From an uncultured Acidobacteriota bacterium (GTDB taxonomy: Bacteria; Acidobacteriota; Terriglobia; Bryobacterales; Bryobacteraceae): a DNA stretch of 64,000 bases. Below the pieces are notes generated by a model. The model worked only from the letters and a program-made list of their open reading frames with translations, was not told the origin of the DNA and did no database searches. The first letter of the stretch is position 1, and every line of letters begins with the position of its first letter. The stretch spans positions 62,001 through 126,000 of the forward strand of contig CADECY010000006.1 of NCBI GenBank assembly GCA_902825945.1, read 5' to 3'. Positions 46,125 through 54,748 of the stretch are shown one piece after another. A program made the translations under genes and the position numbers.

Positions 46125-48586
46125 AGCGCATCACTCTTGGCTTAGCCGCGATGACTTTCGCGGCGGGAATCGTTTGGTCACAGCGCGAGCGCCTGTGGCC
46201 TTCATCGAAGACTCCCGCCGGCCCCGCCAACGGCGGCGGATATCTGTTGCCTTCCGGGTGGACCATCCGCCCGGCGGGCAAGCAAGTGGATCTGAGCACG
46301 TTGCCGCTCGCGGCGAAGGTGCTCGACAGCGGCAAGCACGTGTTGATCCTGCAGTCGGGCTATCACAAGCCGTCGCTGACGCTGCACGACACCGCGACGG
46401 CCGCGAAACTGGCGTCAATCGAGTTCAAGGATTCGTTCCATGGGCTGGCGGTACACAGCGGAAAAGCCTACGTAGGTGGCGGATCCACTGGCTTGATCCA
46501 CGTCGTGGCGATCGATGGTGTGACGCTCCGGCTCGAGCGCACGATCCCGATCGCGAGCGGTAACACGTTCATCGGCGACCTCACCTTCTCCTCGGACGGC
46601 ACGGCTCTCTACGCAGCCGATTTGCTAGCGAATTCCATCGCGGTGATCGATCGCGCGACCGCCGTGGTGTCGCGCAAGTTCGACACCACGGCGATGCCGT
46701 ATCGCTTGCTCCTCGATGAATCACGAAAGGAACTGCTGGTAACGAGCTGGTCACGCGGAGAAGTGGCGCGGCACAACATGGAATCGGGCGCGATCCTGCA
46801 AACGGTGCCCGTGGGTCCACACACGACGGACATGATCTGGCAGCCTGCCTCGGGAAAGCGAGACCGGCGGCTCATCGTCGCCGCGTCGCACACCAACGAA
46901 GTCTCGGTGCTGTCGAGTGCGGCGAATGGCGAGCTCGCGGTCCGCGAACGGATCAACATCTCGATGACGCCGAAGCAGCCGGCCGGCATGACACCGAGCG
47001 GATTGCTGCTCGACGCGAAAGGCGAAACGCTCTATGTCGCCTGCTCGGACGCCAATGCCGTCGCTGTCGTGAACGTCGCGGGCGATTCCGCGCGCGTCTC
47101 CGGCTTCCTTCCAGCGGGCTGGTATCCCACCGCGATCATCACGCTGCCGGACCAGCGCCTCGCGATCCTCAACGGCAAAGGGAATCGCTCTTTCCCGAAT
47201 CCGGCCGCGCCGCGAAAAGGTGACGAGCCGGCGCAGAAATTCAAACATGGCGGACAGCTCCAGACCGGCAGTCTCTCGATCGTCGATCCGTTCGATGAAT
47301 CGCGGTTGAGTGCCTATACGCGCCAGACACTCGAGAACTCGCCGTACCGCGACCGCCTCTTGCAGGACGCGGGCGTGCCCGCCGGAAATCCGATTCCCAC
47401 GCGGCCAGGCCAGGCGTCGCCGATCCAGCACGTCATCTACATAGTGAAAGAGAATCGCACCTACGACCAGGTGTTCGGAGACATGCCAGGCGGCAACGGT
47501 GATCCGTCGCTCGTGCTGTTTCCGGAGTCCGCTTCAATCAACCATCGCAAACTTGCGCGCGAGTTCGGGCTATTCGACAACTTCTACGTCAATGGCGACG
47601 TGAGCGCCGACGGACACAACTGGTCGGCCGGCGCGATCGCGCCCGACATGACCAACAAGCTGTGGCCCAATCTCTATTCCGGCCGAGGCGCGCGCTTCAG
47701 CTTGTACTGGGGCCGTCCGCCGGTGAACCATACCGAAGAGGCCGCGCGTCCGCACGGGGGCTATCTGTGGACCGGCGCGTTCCGGAAAGGAGTCAGCGTT
47801 CGCAACTATGGCTGGATGACCAAGCTGCGCACCGAGGCCAAGACCGGCGAGGATCAGGTGGTCGATGCCGAAAGCAAGGAACTGCTCGCCTCCACCAGTC
47901 GGCTTTTCCGGCCGTACGATGTCAGCTACCCGGATGTCGATCGGATGCAGTTCTTCTTGCGTGACCTCGCCGAGTTCGAGCGCACGGGCCAGATGCCACG
48001 GCTGATCGTGATGAGGCTCGGCAACGATCACACCGCTGGGTTGTCGCCCGGAGCGGTGGCGCCGCGATCGATGTTCGCCGACAACGACCTCGCTTTCGGA
48101 CGCCTGGTGGAAGCGGTATCCAAGAGCCGCTTCTGGAAGAACACCGCGATTTTCGTACTCGAGGACGACGCACAGGCGGGGCCTGATCACGTCGATTCAC
48201 ACCGCTCGATCGCCTTCGTGATTTCTCCATACGCCAAGCGGAAACAGATCGACAGTGGCTTTTACAACACGGTCTCGATGCTGCGGACCATGGAGCTGAT
48301 TCTCGGACTTCCACCCATGACCCACTACGACGCGGCCGCCAAACCGATGTTCACGGCGTTCACCGCGCAGGCGGATCTCACGCCATATCAGGCGGAGGTT
48401 CCGCGAATCTCTCTGACCGAGCGCAATCCAACGAAGGGAGCACTCGCGGCACGCGCGGCCAAGCTGGATCATTCGGAAGCCGATCTCAACGACGACGGCG
48501 AGATGAACGACCAGCTCTATCTGGCGATCCAGGGCCGGCCGGCGCCTCCGCCGGTTCGCAGCCTGTTCGATCCGGCGCTTCAGTAA
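46121..48586 (+). CDS. Secreted beta-propeller/phosphoesterase fusion protein
   Basis: An 821-residue secreted protein. Signal peptide (MKRITLGLAAMTFAAGIVWS), a YncE-like seven-bladed beta-propeller at about 40-420 (SSDGTALYAADLLANSIAVID; GETLYVACSDANAVAVVN, blades typical), and a C-terminal phosphoesterase domain of the PF04185 type (phospholipase C/acid phosphatase) with HVIYIVKENRTYDQVFGD, FDNFYVNGDVSADGHNW and DDAQAGPDHVDSHRS as metal/active-site motifs. Overlapped with the phosphonoacetate hydrolase-like gene, so both probably serve phosphate acquisition. Converges on the beta-helix gene with no spacer. Confidence 0.86.
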   Translation: MKRITLGLAAMTFAAGIVWSQRERLWPSSKTPAGPANGGGYLLPSGWTIRPAGKQVDLSTLPLAAKVLDSGKHVLILQSGYHKPSLTLHDTATAAKLASIEFKDSFHGLAVHSGKAYVGGGSTGLIHVVAIDGVTLRLERTIPIASGNTFIGDLTFSSDGTALYAADLLANSIAVIDRATAVVSRKFDTTAMPYRLLLDESRKELLVTSWSRGEVARHNMESGAILQTVPVGPHTTDMIWQPASGKRDRRLIVAASHTNEVSVLSSAANGELAVRERINISMTPKQPAGMTPSGLLLDAKGETLYVACSDANAVAVVNVAGDSARVSGFLPAGWYPTAIITLPDQRLAILNGKGNRSFPNPAAPRKGDEPAQKFKHGGQLQTGSLSIVDPFDESRLSAYTRQTLENSPYRDRLLQDAGVPAGNPIPTRPGQASPIQHVIYIVKENRTYDQVFGDMPGGNGDPSLVLFPESASINHRKLAREFGLFDNFYVNGDVSADGHNWSAGAIAPDMTNKLWPNLYSGRGARFSLYWGRPPVNHTEEAARPHGGYLWTGAFRKGVSVRNYGWMTKLRTEAKTGEDQVVDAESKELLASTSRLFRPYDVSYPDVDRMQFFLRDLAEFERTGQMPRLIVMRLGNDHTAGLSPGAVAPRSMFADNDLAFGRLVEAVSKSRFWKNTAIFVLEDDAQAGPDHVDSHRSIAFVISPYAKRKQIDSGFYNTVSMLRTMELILGLPPMTHYDAAAKPMFTAFTAQADLTPYQAEVPRISLTERNPTKGALAARAAKLDHSEADLNDDGEMNDQLYLAIQGRPAPPPVRSLFDPALQ

Positions 48587-49756
48587 TCATCTGCACCGCG
48601 CCGGACCCTCTGGCGCCCCAATGCCACCGGACTCGAAGGCTCCGAGGTCGGGAGCACCCACTGCTTTTCGTGCATTGCCGCAGGCCGGATGCCGGTACAT
48701 CGACACCGGCGTCAGGGCAAAGCCGCTGCCCGTGCGGAGTTCCTCGCCTGCATCGACGGCTGGCGATCCTGTCTTCAGCGAAAGATCGAGCGGTTCCGCA
48801 TTCACGAATCCCGCTTCGCCGATGTGGTTGTTCCGCAGGATCGCGTTCGGTTGGTTGGTGACTCCACCTCGCCCGGCGAAGATGTTGTTCCGGATCACGG
48901 CGGGCACTTCCATGGTGCGATTCAACTGCACGAAAATTCCGCCGAGGTAGGCACGATTCACGAACGTGTTGTGCGCTACATAGAGGACGTTGTCCGTGAG
49001 GTGCGGCGACGGACCCTCCACCTGGTAGCCGAGCAGGCTCGGATACTGCGATTCGGGTCCCTGCTCGATGATATTCCCGATCACCCATGCGCGCCCGCCA
49101 TTCGACAGGTCGATCTCTCGCGAGCCGGTTCCGTTTTCCTGGCTGAGGCGGTTGTAGAGGATGTAGGTCTCCTTCGCGCGGCTCTTGACGAGCTGGCCTA
49201 CCTTGGATCGCGCCGAATAGTTGCCGCGGAAGACGAACTTGTCCGCGTGGTTGACGTAGACGTTGTGCGACTGGCCGTCGCCCGCGCCATTGTTCTCGAA
49301 AATCGAGTACTCGATGGTGATGATTCCGCCGTTGGCGGTCAGCACGCCGGATTCGTTGTCGTGGAAGTGACAGTCGCGGATGGTGACGTTGGGCCCGGAG
49401 TCCACCCGAATGCCGGACCCGTTTCGATCGGGGACAGACGCGCCGGAAAACTCGAGCCCCTCGATGGTGAGGTCCGTCGCGGAAGCCGAGACCACCAGAA
49501 TGGCCTTGCCCTGCGTGAGTGGGCGTCCTGGAACGGCACGAAGGTGTGGGCGTTTTTCGCCTGCACCACGAATCGTGAGGTTCGGGCGATCGATCGAACA
49601 GGTATCGCCCTCGTACAGTCCGGCCGCGATCTCGATCGCGTCGCCCGCGGCAGCCGCGCGGATGGCGTCGCATGGCTTGGCGAAGCGCTTGTCGGCGCCC
49701 ACTTCGAGAACCGCCGCGGAAGCGAGCACCGGCAGCAGCATCAGCAACGCATGCAT
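48587..49756 (-). CDS. Secreted right-handed parallel beta-helix protein
   Basis: A 389-residue protein with a signal peptide (MHALLMLLPVLASAAVL) and repeated beta-helix rungs (NVTIRDCHFHDNESGVLT, ITIEYSIFENNGAG, VIGNIIEQGPE, VIRNNIFAGRGG), ending DLGAFESGG, as in polysaccharide-lyase-like or choice-of-anchor proteins. It could bind or cleave an acidic polysaccharide. No catalytic residue can be named. Substrate unknown. Confidence 0.85.
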   Translation of the reverse strand: MHALLMLLPVLASAAVLEVGADKRFAKPCDAIRAAAAGDAIEIAAGLYEGDTCSIDRPNLTIRGAGEKRPHLRAVPGRPLTQGKAILVVSASATDLTIEGLEFSGASVPDRNGSGIRVDSGPNVTIRDCHFHDNESGVLTANGGIITIEYSIFENNGAGDGQSHNVYVNHADKFVFRGNYSARSKVGQLVKSRAKETYILYNRLSQENGTGSREIDLSNGGRAWVIGNIIEQGPESQYPSLLGYQVEGPSPHLTDNVLYVAHNTFVNRAYLGGIFVQLNRTMEVPAVIRNNIFAGRGGVTNQPNAILRNNHIGEAGFVNAEPLDLSLKTGSPAVDAGEELRTGSGFALTPVSMYRHPACGNARKAVGAPDLGAFESGGIGAPEGPARCR

Positions 49757-49881
49757 CTTCAGTTTCCTTCCAGGTCCGTACCGCTCCCTCGCGCCGCGGC
49801 AGCGCTGAGTTCGGCTTGCCGTATCACCTCATTTTCCCACGCAGGTTGCGCCGGGCGCGCCGAATCGGAGATCATCGGCCC

Positions 49882-50448
49882 ATGTCCTCCTTCAGCCGGC
49901 GCGAGTGGACGCTCGCGACACTTGGCCTGGTCAGTTCGAGCGAAGCGGCCGAAGCCTGGCAGCACGCGCATCAGGCCGTAACCGCCACCACTCCGCCGAA
50001 ACTCGAGACGCTTGACGCAACCGCCGCGCGCGAGATCGAGGCGCTTACTTCGCGCATCATTCCCTCGGATGACACACCCGGCGCGCGAGAAGCTGGCGTG
50101 ATCTACTTCATCGACCGCGCTCTGCGGACTTGGCAGTCCGAGCATCTCGAGAGCTATCGCAAGGGCCTGGAAGAGGCACAACAGATCCGCGTCCGCATGT
50201 TTCCGGACTCCACGGCAATCGCTTCCCTGCCTCCAGCCGATCAGGACCGCCTGATCGCCGCGTTCGAGAAGACGCCCTTCTTCGAACTGCTGCGCACGCA
50301 CACCGCGTTCGGATTCCTCGGTTCGCCCATCCACGGCGGAAATCGAGGCGGTATCGGCTGGGCCCATATCGGATTCGAGGACAAGGCCCGCTTTTCGCCG
50401 CCCTTCGGATACTACGACGCCGAGGCGATGAAGGCGGGCGGCCGTTGA
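49882..50448 (+). CDS. Gluconate 2-dehydrogenase subunit 3-like protein
   Basis: A 188-residue small subunit of the gluconate 2-dehydrogenase / GMC dehydrogenase complex, with a twin-arginine signal (FSRREWTLATLG) that can carry the partner flavoprotein to the periplasm. Family features: TSRIIPSDDTPGAREAGVIYFIDRAL, FFELLRTHTAFGFLGSP and the C-terminal GWAHIGFED. ATG at 49882 chosen to include the Tat motif. The stop overlaps the TTG start of the GMC gene (TTGA). Confidence 0.9.
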   Translation: MSSFSRREWTLATLGLVSSSEAAEAWQHAHQAVTATTPPKLETLDATAAREIEALTSRIIPSDDTPGAREAGVIYFIDRALRTWQSEHLESYRKGLEEAQQIRVRMFPDSTAIASLPPADQDRLIAAFEKTPFFELLRTHTAFGFLGSPIHGGNRGGIGWAHIGFEDKARFSPPFGYYDAEAMKAGGR

Positions 50449-52097
50449 GCGCGAAGTTCCGGCCCTCGGATGTGGTCGACTTCGTCGTGATCGGATCGGG
50501 CGCGGCTGGCGGAGTCGTGGCGAAAGAGCTTTCGGTCGCGGGCTTCCGCGTGGTGGTGCTCGAGCAGGGTCCGTACCTGCGCGAGAAGGACTATTCGCAT
50601 GACGAAATCCAGTTCGCCACGCGTCAGGGACTGACGAACGACATCCGCCGACAGCCGGTCTTCTATCGAAGCAGCGAATCGGAGAGACCGGCCTTGCGGA
50701 AAGCGGTCGGATACGGGCGGCAAGTGGGCGGCGGCTCGGTCCACTTCGCCGCGAACTATTGGCGCTTCCAGGAAGCGGACTTCGAGGAGCGGTCGAAGTT
50801 CGGAGACGTGCCCGGATCGGCGTTCGCCGACTGGCCGATTCGATACGCCGACCTCGAGCAGTACTACGCGAAGGCCGAACAGGAGATCGGAATCTCGGGA
50901 CTCGCGGGTGCGAATCCTTTCGAGGCGCCACGTTCGGGCCCGTACCCGCTGCCTCCCCTTCCCGTAAAGTCGTCCGGCGTGATCTTCGATCGCGCGTGCC
51001 AGAAGCTTGGACTCCACTCGTTCCCCGCTCCGATGGCGATCCTTTCGCAGCCGTATCGGGGACGCGGCGCCTGCACACATTGCGGATTCTGCTCGTGGTT
51101 CGGATGCGAGATGCGCGCCAAGTCGAGTTCGCTCGTCTCGGTGATTCCCGTGGCGGAAAAGACGGGGCGTTGCGAGATTCGCGCCAACAGCTACGTCCGC
51201 AAGATCGAGATCGACAAACGCGGACGCGTGAACGGCGTCCTCTATTTCGACGAACGTAAGCGCGAAGTCCGCCAGAGGGCAAAGGCGGTGGCCCTGTGCG
51301 CCAACGGTGCCGAATCGCCGAAGCTGCTGCTGATGTCGAAGTCGAACCTGTTCCCCCAAGGGCTCGCCAATTCGAGCGGGCTCGTGGGCAAGCACCTGAT
51401 GTGGGACAACACCTTCGGCATCAACGGGCTGTTCGAGCACCCTCTCAACGAGTTCAAGAGCGTCAAATCGACGCGGGTTTCCCACGACTTCTACCGCTCC
51501 GACCCGAAGCGCGGATTCTTTGGCGGCGGCGGAATTGACGCTCGTTTCGGCGGTTATCCTGCCGGATTCGCCATCGGCGGACTTCCACCGGACGCACCCC
51601 GCTGGGGCTCGGAATACAAGCGCCAGATCGGCGAATACTTCAACCGCACGATGATGCTCGCCGGACATTGCACGTCGCTTCCAGTCGAGTCGAACACCAT
51701 CACGCTCTCGCCGGACGTCAAGGATGAGTGGGGCCTTCCGGCGATCCTGGTCACGTTCCGCTATCACCCAGACGACATCAAGACGCAAAAGTGGCTGCAC
51801 CAGCGGATGATCGAGGTCTTCGAGGCGGCCGGCGCACGCAAGACCTGGGGAGGTCCGGGAGCCGATCCGGGAGGAACGTTCCATCTGATGGGCACGTGCC
51901 GGATGGGCACCGATCCGAAGCGTTCGGTGGTGAATTCGTTTAGCCGCGCGCATGACGTTCCGAACCTGTGGATCGTGGATGGCAGCAACTTCGTTACGTC
52001 GGGCCGGCAGCAGCCAACGGCGACGATTCAGGCGTTGGCGTATCGAGCGAGCGCGGGAATCGTGGAGTCGGCGAAGCGCGGGGAAATCGCCGGGTAG
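50445..52097 (+). CDS. GMC family oxidoreductase (periplasmic FAD dehydrogenase)
   Basis: A 550-residue glucose-methanol-choline flavoprotein. FAD motif VIGSGAAGGVVAKELS (near residue 15), the VGYGRQVGGGSVHF segment, and GMC_oxred_C ending HLMGTCRMGTDP and DGSNFVTSGRQQPTATIQ. A Cys-rich insert CTHCGFCSWFGCE is present, as in dehydrogenase-type members that may hold an FeS cluster or disulfides. No own signal peptide: likely exported with the Tat-bearing subunit 3. Start TTG 50445 overlaps the upstream stop. Electron acceptor (a cytochrome c) is not next to it. Confidence 0.9.
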   Translation: MSAKFRPSDVVDFVVIGSGAAGGVVAKELSVAGFRVVVLEQGPYLREKDYSHDEIQFATRQGLTNDIRRQPVFYRSSESERPALRKAVGYGRQVGGGSVHFAANYWRFQEADFEERSKFGDVPGSAFADWPIRYADLEQYYAKAEQEIGISGLAGANPFEAPRSGPYPLPPLPVKSSGVIFDRACQKLGLHSFPAPMAILSQPYRGRGACTHCGFCSWFGCEMRAKSSSLVSVIPVAEKTGRCEIRANSYVRKIEIDKRGRVNGVLYFDERKREVRQRAKAVALCANGAESPKLLLMSKSNLFPQGLANSSGLVGKHLMWDNTFGINGLFEHPLNEFKSVKSTRVSHDFYRSDPKRGFFGGGGIDARFGGYPAGFAIGGLPPDAPRWGSEYKRQIGEYFNRTMMLAGHCTSLPVESNTITLSPDVKDEWGLPAILVTFRYHPDDIKTQKWLHQRMIEVFEAAGARKTWGGPGADPGGTFHLMGTCRMGTDPKRSVVNSFSRAHDVPNLWIVDGSNFVTSGRQQPTATIQALAYRASAGIVESAKRGEIAG

Positions 52098-52107
52098 AGG
52101 TTCTGGA

Positions 52108-53178
52108 ATGCAAAGCAGCGTTTATCCCTATCGCGTGTTCATCAGCTACTCGCATGCGGACCGGGCTCTCGTGGAACGCTTGGATAGCATTCTTCGCGCC
52201 GCTGACCTCGACCCGATGTGGGACCGCGACCTAACTGGCGGAGTTGCGTTCAAGAAAGAGATCGCGGACTTCATTGCAAACGCACACGTCTTCCTTCCGC
52301 TCGTAACCACGAATTCGGTGAATCGGCCATGGTCCAATCAGGAGATCGGTTACGCCTGCGCGCTCGGGAAACCGATCCTGCCAGTCTCGACGATCCCCGG
52401 CGACCTGCAGGGAATGATCGCCGGCCTCAAGGCGGTCTTCGTAACCGAAGACTTGGCGGACGCCGCGCCAAAGCTGACGGCGGAGGTGGTGGAGCGCTTG
52501 GTGCAAAAGGCGTGCGGCAACGCCGCCACGTACGAATGCACCGAGAACAACACGGGGCGCGCGATGATGCTCGCGGAGTATGCGGATAGCGTCGCCTCGC
52601 TTCGGAAGTACGGGCACGTGCGGCAGCAGGCGTCATTGACGACCTTCCATCTGCCGGATCAAGGTCCAGGCCATTCGCTGTGGGCCCACTATTTCCCACG
52701 CCGCACCGATGACAGGGCACTGTTCCGTGCCCTGGGAAACGAGCGCCGAGCCATGGAGCAACACGCGGCCCGCGAGGGATGCAGGCTGATCATCGACGAC
52801 ACCTCCCTCCTCGCTTCCGTCTACGAAGAGCAGGGGCCTGATTGCGTCGCGCCGCGCGTCCGGGGACTTCTCGATTTCCTGGTCTCCCGGCGCGACATCC
52901 CGGTCGAGATCGCGGTTAGCAACGACACGAACCGGCAGGCCTCCCTGACGATATTGGGAGATTGGTTCAGTTCCGAAGCCATTTCCTCGGCGGTGTCGGT
53001 CTCTCATCGCAAGGGCCTACGCGAAGCTCTGTTCACTCGCCACCAGCCTACAATCCAGGAGCAGATACGTTCCTTCGACCTCCTGTTTGAAGACCTGCTG
53101 GCAAGGCTGGGGTGGACGAAGGCTTCGTCGCGGGACAGCGCGATCTCCTACCTCAACCGCTACCTCTCGCGGCTTTGA
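52108..53178 (+). CDS. TIR-domain protein with unrecognised C-terminal domain
   Basis: A 356-residue cytoplasmic protein. Residues about 7-135 form a prokaryotic TIR domain (YRVFISYSHADRALVERL, box-1 like; SNQEIGYA with the expected catalytic Glu79, as in NAD-cleaving TIRs; GKPILPVSTIPGDLQGMIAG). Residues about 140-356 show no family I recognise; they are mixed alpha/beta (HLPDQGPGHSLWAHYFP; RGLLDFLVSRRDIPVEIAVSNDT). The layout fits an NADase effector with a sensor domain in anti-phage defence, but no partner gene is present. Ribosome-binding site AGAGG at 52096-52100. It follows the GMC gene by 10 bases on the same strand, perhaps by chance. Confidence 0.85.
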   Translation: MQSSVYPYRVFISYSHADRALVERLDSILRAADLDPMWDRDLTGGVAFKKEIADFIANAHVFLPLVTTNSVNRPWSNQEIGYACALGKPILPVSTIPGDLQGMIAGLKAVFVTEDLADAAPKLTAEVVERLVQKACGNAATYECTENNTGRAMMLAEYADSVASLRKYGHVRQQASLTTFHLPDQGPGHSLWAHYFPRRTDDRALFRALGNERRAMEQHAAREGCRLIIDDTSLLASVYEEQGPDCVAPRVRGLLDFLVSRRDIPVEIAVSNDTNRQASLTILGDWFSSEAISSAVSVSHRKGLREALFTRHQPTIQEQIRSFDLLFEDLLARLGWTKASSRDSAISYLNRYLSRL

Positions 53179-53211
53179 CTGGCGTCAGTCAGGAATCGAA
53201 CGCGGTTCGCC

Positions 53212-53795
53212 TTACTCTGCTTGGCGAACCTGACGCAACCGTGCGCGGAGAGCTTCGGGCAGGCTCGCCTCGATATCCGGCGTGATCAGCCCCGCTTCGT
53301 CCATGTCCTTCAAATGCGTCTGGTCCTTCAGCCGGAAGCTCGTCAGCTTCATCCGTACCAGACGCTCAATCGAGATCAGCGGCAATCCTCTGACGAGTTT
53401 CCCCCGGCCAGTTCCGGAACCGCTTCGAGGTGGGCGGCTCGAACCCTTTCGCCCGCGAAGACCAGATGTACCGCCCTGCGCTCGGAGGGCGCGTTCGCCT
53501 GAACAAGCATATCGACGCCAGCCACATGCCGGTACTCGAGCCCCATTGGTCCAACAGCCCGCGCGATCGCTTCGAGGTCTCCCCGGCGGACCGCAATGTC
53601 GATATCCTTCGTGAGCCTACCTGCGTCCGGCTCCGACTCCTCGACATACAGGTACGCGGCGAGGCCGCCCACGATCCGGTACTCCCGCCCCGCAGCGCGA
53701 AGGGCCTGGTCCAGACGGCCGGCCAAGCTCAGCAGATCGGTCACGCTCTCCTCGAAAAACGTATTGATCAGGACCGGCTGCGCGACCGTGCTCAT
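53212..53795 (-). pseudogene. Frameshifted AbiEii-like nucleotidyltransferase
   Basis: The frame 53376-53795 gives the N-terminal two-thirds of a nucleotidyltransferase (IVGGLAAYLYVEE, LTKDIDIAVRRGDLEAI: GG and DxD motifs), ending in an unrelated tail. The C-terminal third (LPLISIERLVRMKLTSFRLKDQTHLKDMDE...) continues in another frame down to the TAA at 53212-53214. The break lies at the G5 run 53401-53405; one more (or two fewer) G would restore a protein of about 195 residues. Either a genuine loss of function or a homopolymer error. Such enzymes occur in AbiE-type abortive-infection and related systems. Confidence 0.85.
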
Positions 53796-53850
53796 CCGCT
53801 TCTCAGGATAGCCCGTGCAACCGAACGGCGCCAGGCCGCATCTGATTCGC

Positions 53851-53856
53851 TAGAAT
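53851..53856 (+). promoter_or_regulatory. -10-like TAGAAT before the small secreted-protein gene
   Basis: TAGAAT ends seven bases before the ATG at 53864 and overlaps an earlier in-frame ATG at 53855, which favours 53864 as the start of a leaderless transcript. Confidence 0.4.
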
Positions 53857-53863
53857 GATCGCC

Positions 53864-54355
53864 ATGCGCTTCCTTCTCGCGGCCACGCTTCTCGGATCGC
53901 TCGCCCTTCCGGCGATCGGCCAGAACAAGTACACCGGACCCCGGCCGCCCAAGCCGGACACGGTTTACCTGCTGCACGCATCCGAGTTGGTGCCGGCGGA
54001 AGCCGGCGAGGCCAAGGAAGAGACGCGCAAGGACGTCGTCGCGAACGTCATGAAGGGGGTCGCCTCCTCCGCTCGGACTCCGCTCGCCGAACCGATCTTC
54101 CTGATCGCCACCGAAAAGCTCGACGCCGAAAAGTTCGAGCTTTACAAGATGGACACCAAGAACGGCCAGCGCGAAGTCGTCATTCCCACCGATCCCAAGA
54201 AGCGAGCCAAGAACGCGCCCAAACCGCTCCGCCTCAAGTGGGAAAAGATCGAGACTGGACTGTTCCGGCTCGAAGCGAACGAATACCTCGACAACGGCGA
54301 GTATTGCCTGAGCCCATCGGGCTCGCAGCAAGTGTTCTGCTTCCAGGTTTACTGA
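53864..54355 (+). CDS. Small secreted protein of unknown function
   Basis: A 163-residue protein with a signal peptide (MRFLLAATLLGSLALPAIGQ), then a Lys/Glu/Pro-rich body (YTGPRPPKPDTVYLLHASELV; PTDPKKRAKNAPKPLRLKWEKIE) ending in YLDNGEYCLSPSGSQQVFCFQVY with two cysteines that could form a disulfide. No family recognised. It overlaps the convergent ACT-domain gene by 7 bases. Confidence 0.75.
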   Translation: MRFLLAATLLGSLALPAIGQNKYTGPRPPKPDTVYLLHASELVPAEAGEAKEETRKDVVANVMKGVASSARTPLAEPIFLIATEKLDAEKFELYKMDTKNGQREVVIPTDPKKRAKNAPKPLRLKWEKIETGLFRLEANEYLDNGEYCLSPSGSQQVFCFQVY

Positions 54356-54741
54356 GCGCTGCGTACCGTGTGTCCGGCGTTTTCGAGCACGTCGATCGCG
54401 CGACCGAGATCGCCCGCCTTCACGAGCACGTAGTCGGTATCGAAGGTCGAGATCGCGAAGATCCCGATCTTCGCGTCGCGTAGCGGATCGGCGACCGAGG
54501 CCAGGATTCCGGTCTCAGTGAACGCGAACGGACCTTGCAGTTCGAAGATCCGCCAGCCGGATTCGTGCCGGATCCCGCTTGGAACCGCGGCCCCGATCAC
54601 CACCACCGAGAGTTCGCTACGAGTCCGGGTGATTGAGGCGAATCCCGGAGCCGCGAGAGCCCACCCCGGCACTGGGGCTCCGGGCTCGAGCCGGCAAATC
54701 GCATAGCCGTCCGGGAGAATCGACAAGGTGAGTGCTGGCAT
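54349..54741 (-). CDS. ACT domain-containing protein
   Basis: A 130-residue protein with ACT-like beta-alpha-beta folds of the CASTOR/GATSL type (TLSILPDGYAICRL; ITRTRSELSVVVIG; WRIFELQGPFAFTETGILASVADPL; AISTFDTDYVLVKAGDLGRAIDVLENAGH). These small proteins bind amino acids. Start ATG 54741; it follows the glycosyltransferase gene by 7 bases and is probably co-transcribed. Ligand unknown. Confidence 0.87.
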   Translation of the reverse strand: MPALTLSILPDGYAICRLEPGAPVPGWALAAPGFASITRTRSELSVVVIGAAVPSGIRHESGWRIFELQGPFAFTETGILASVADPLRDAKIGIFAISTFDTDYVLVKAGDLGRAIDVLENAGHTVRSAQ

Positions 54742-54748
54742 GACGCCC

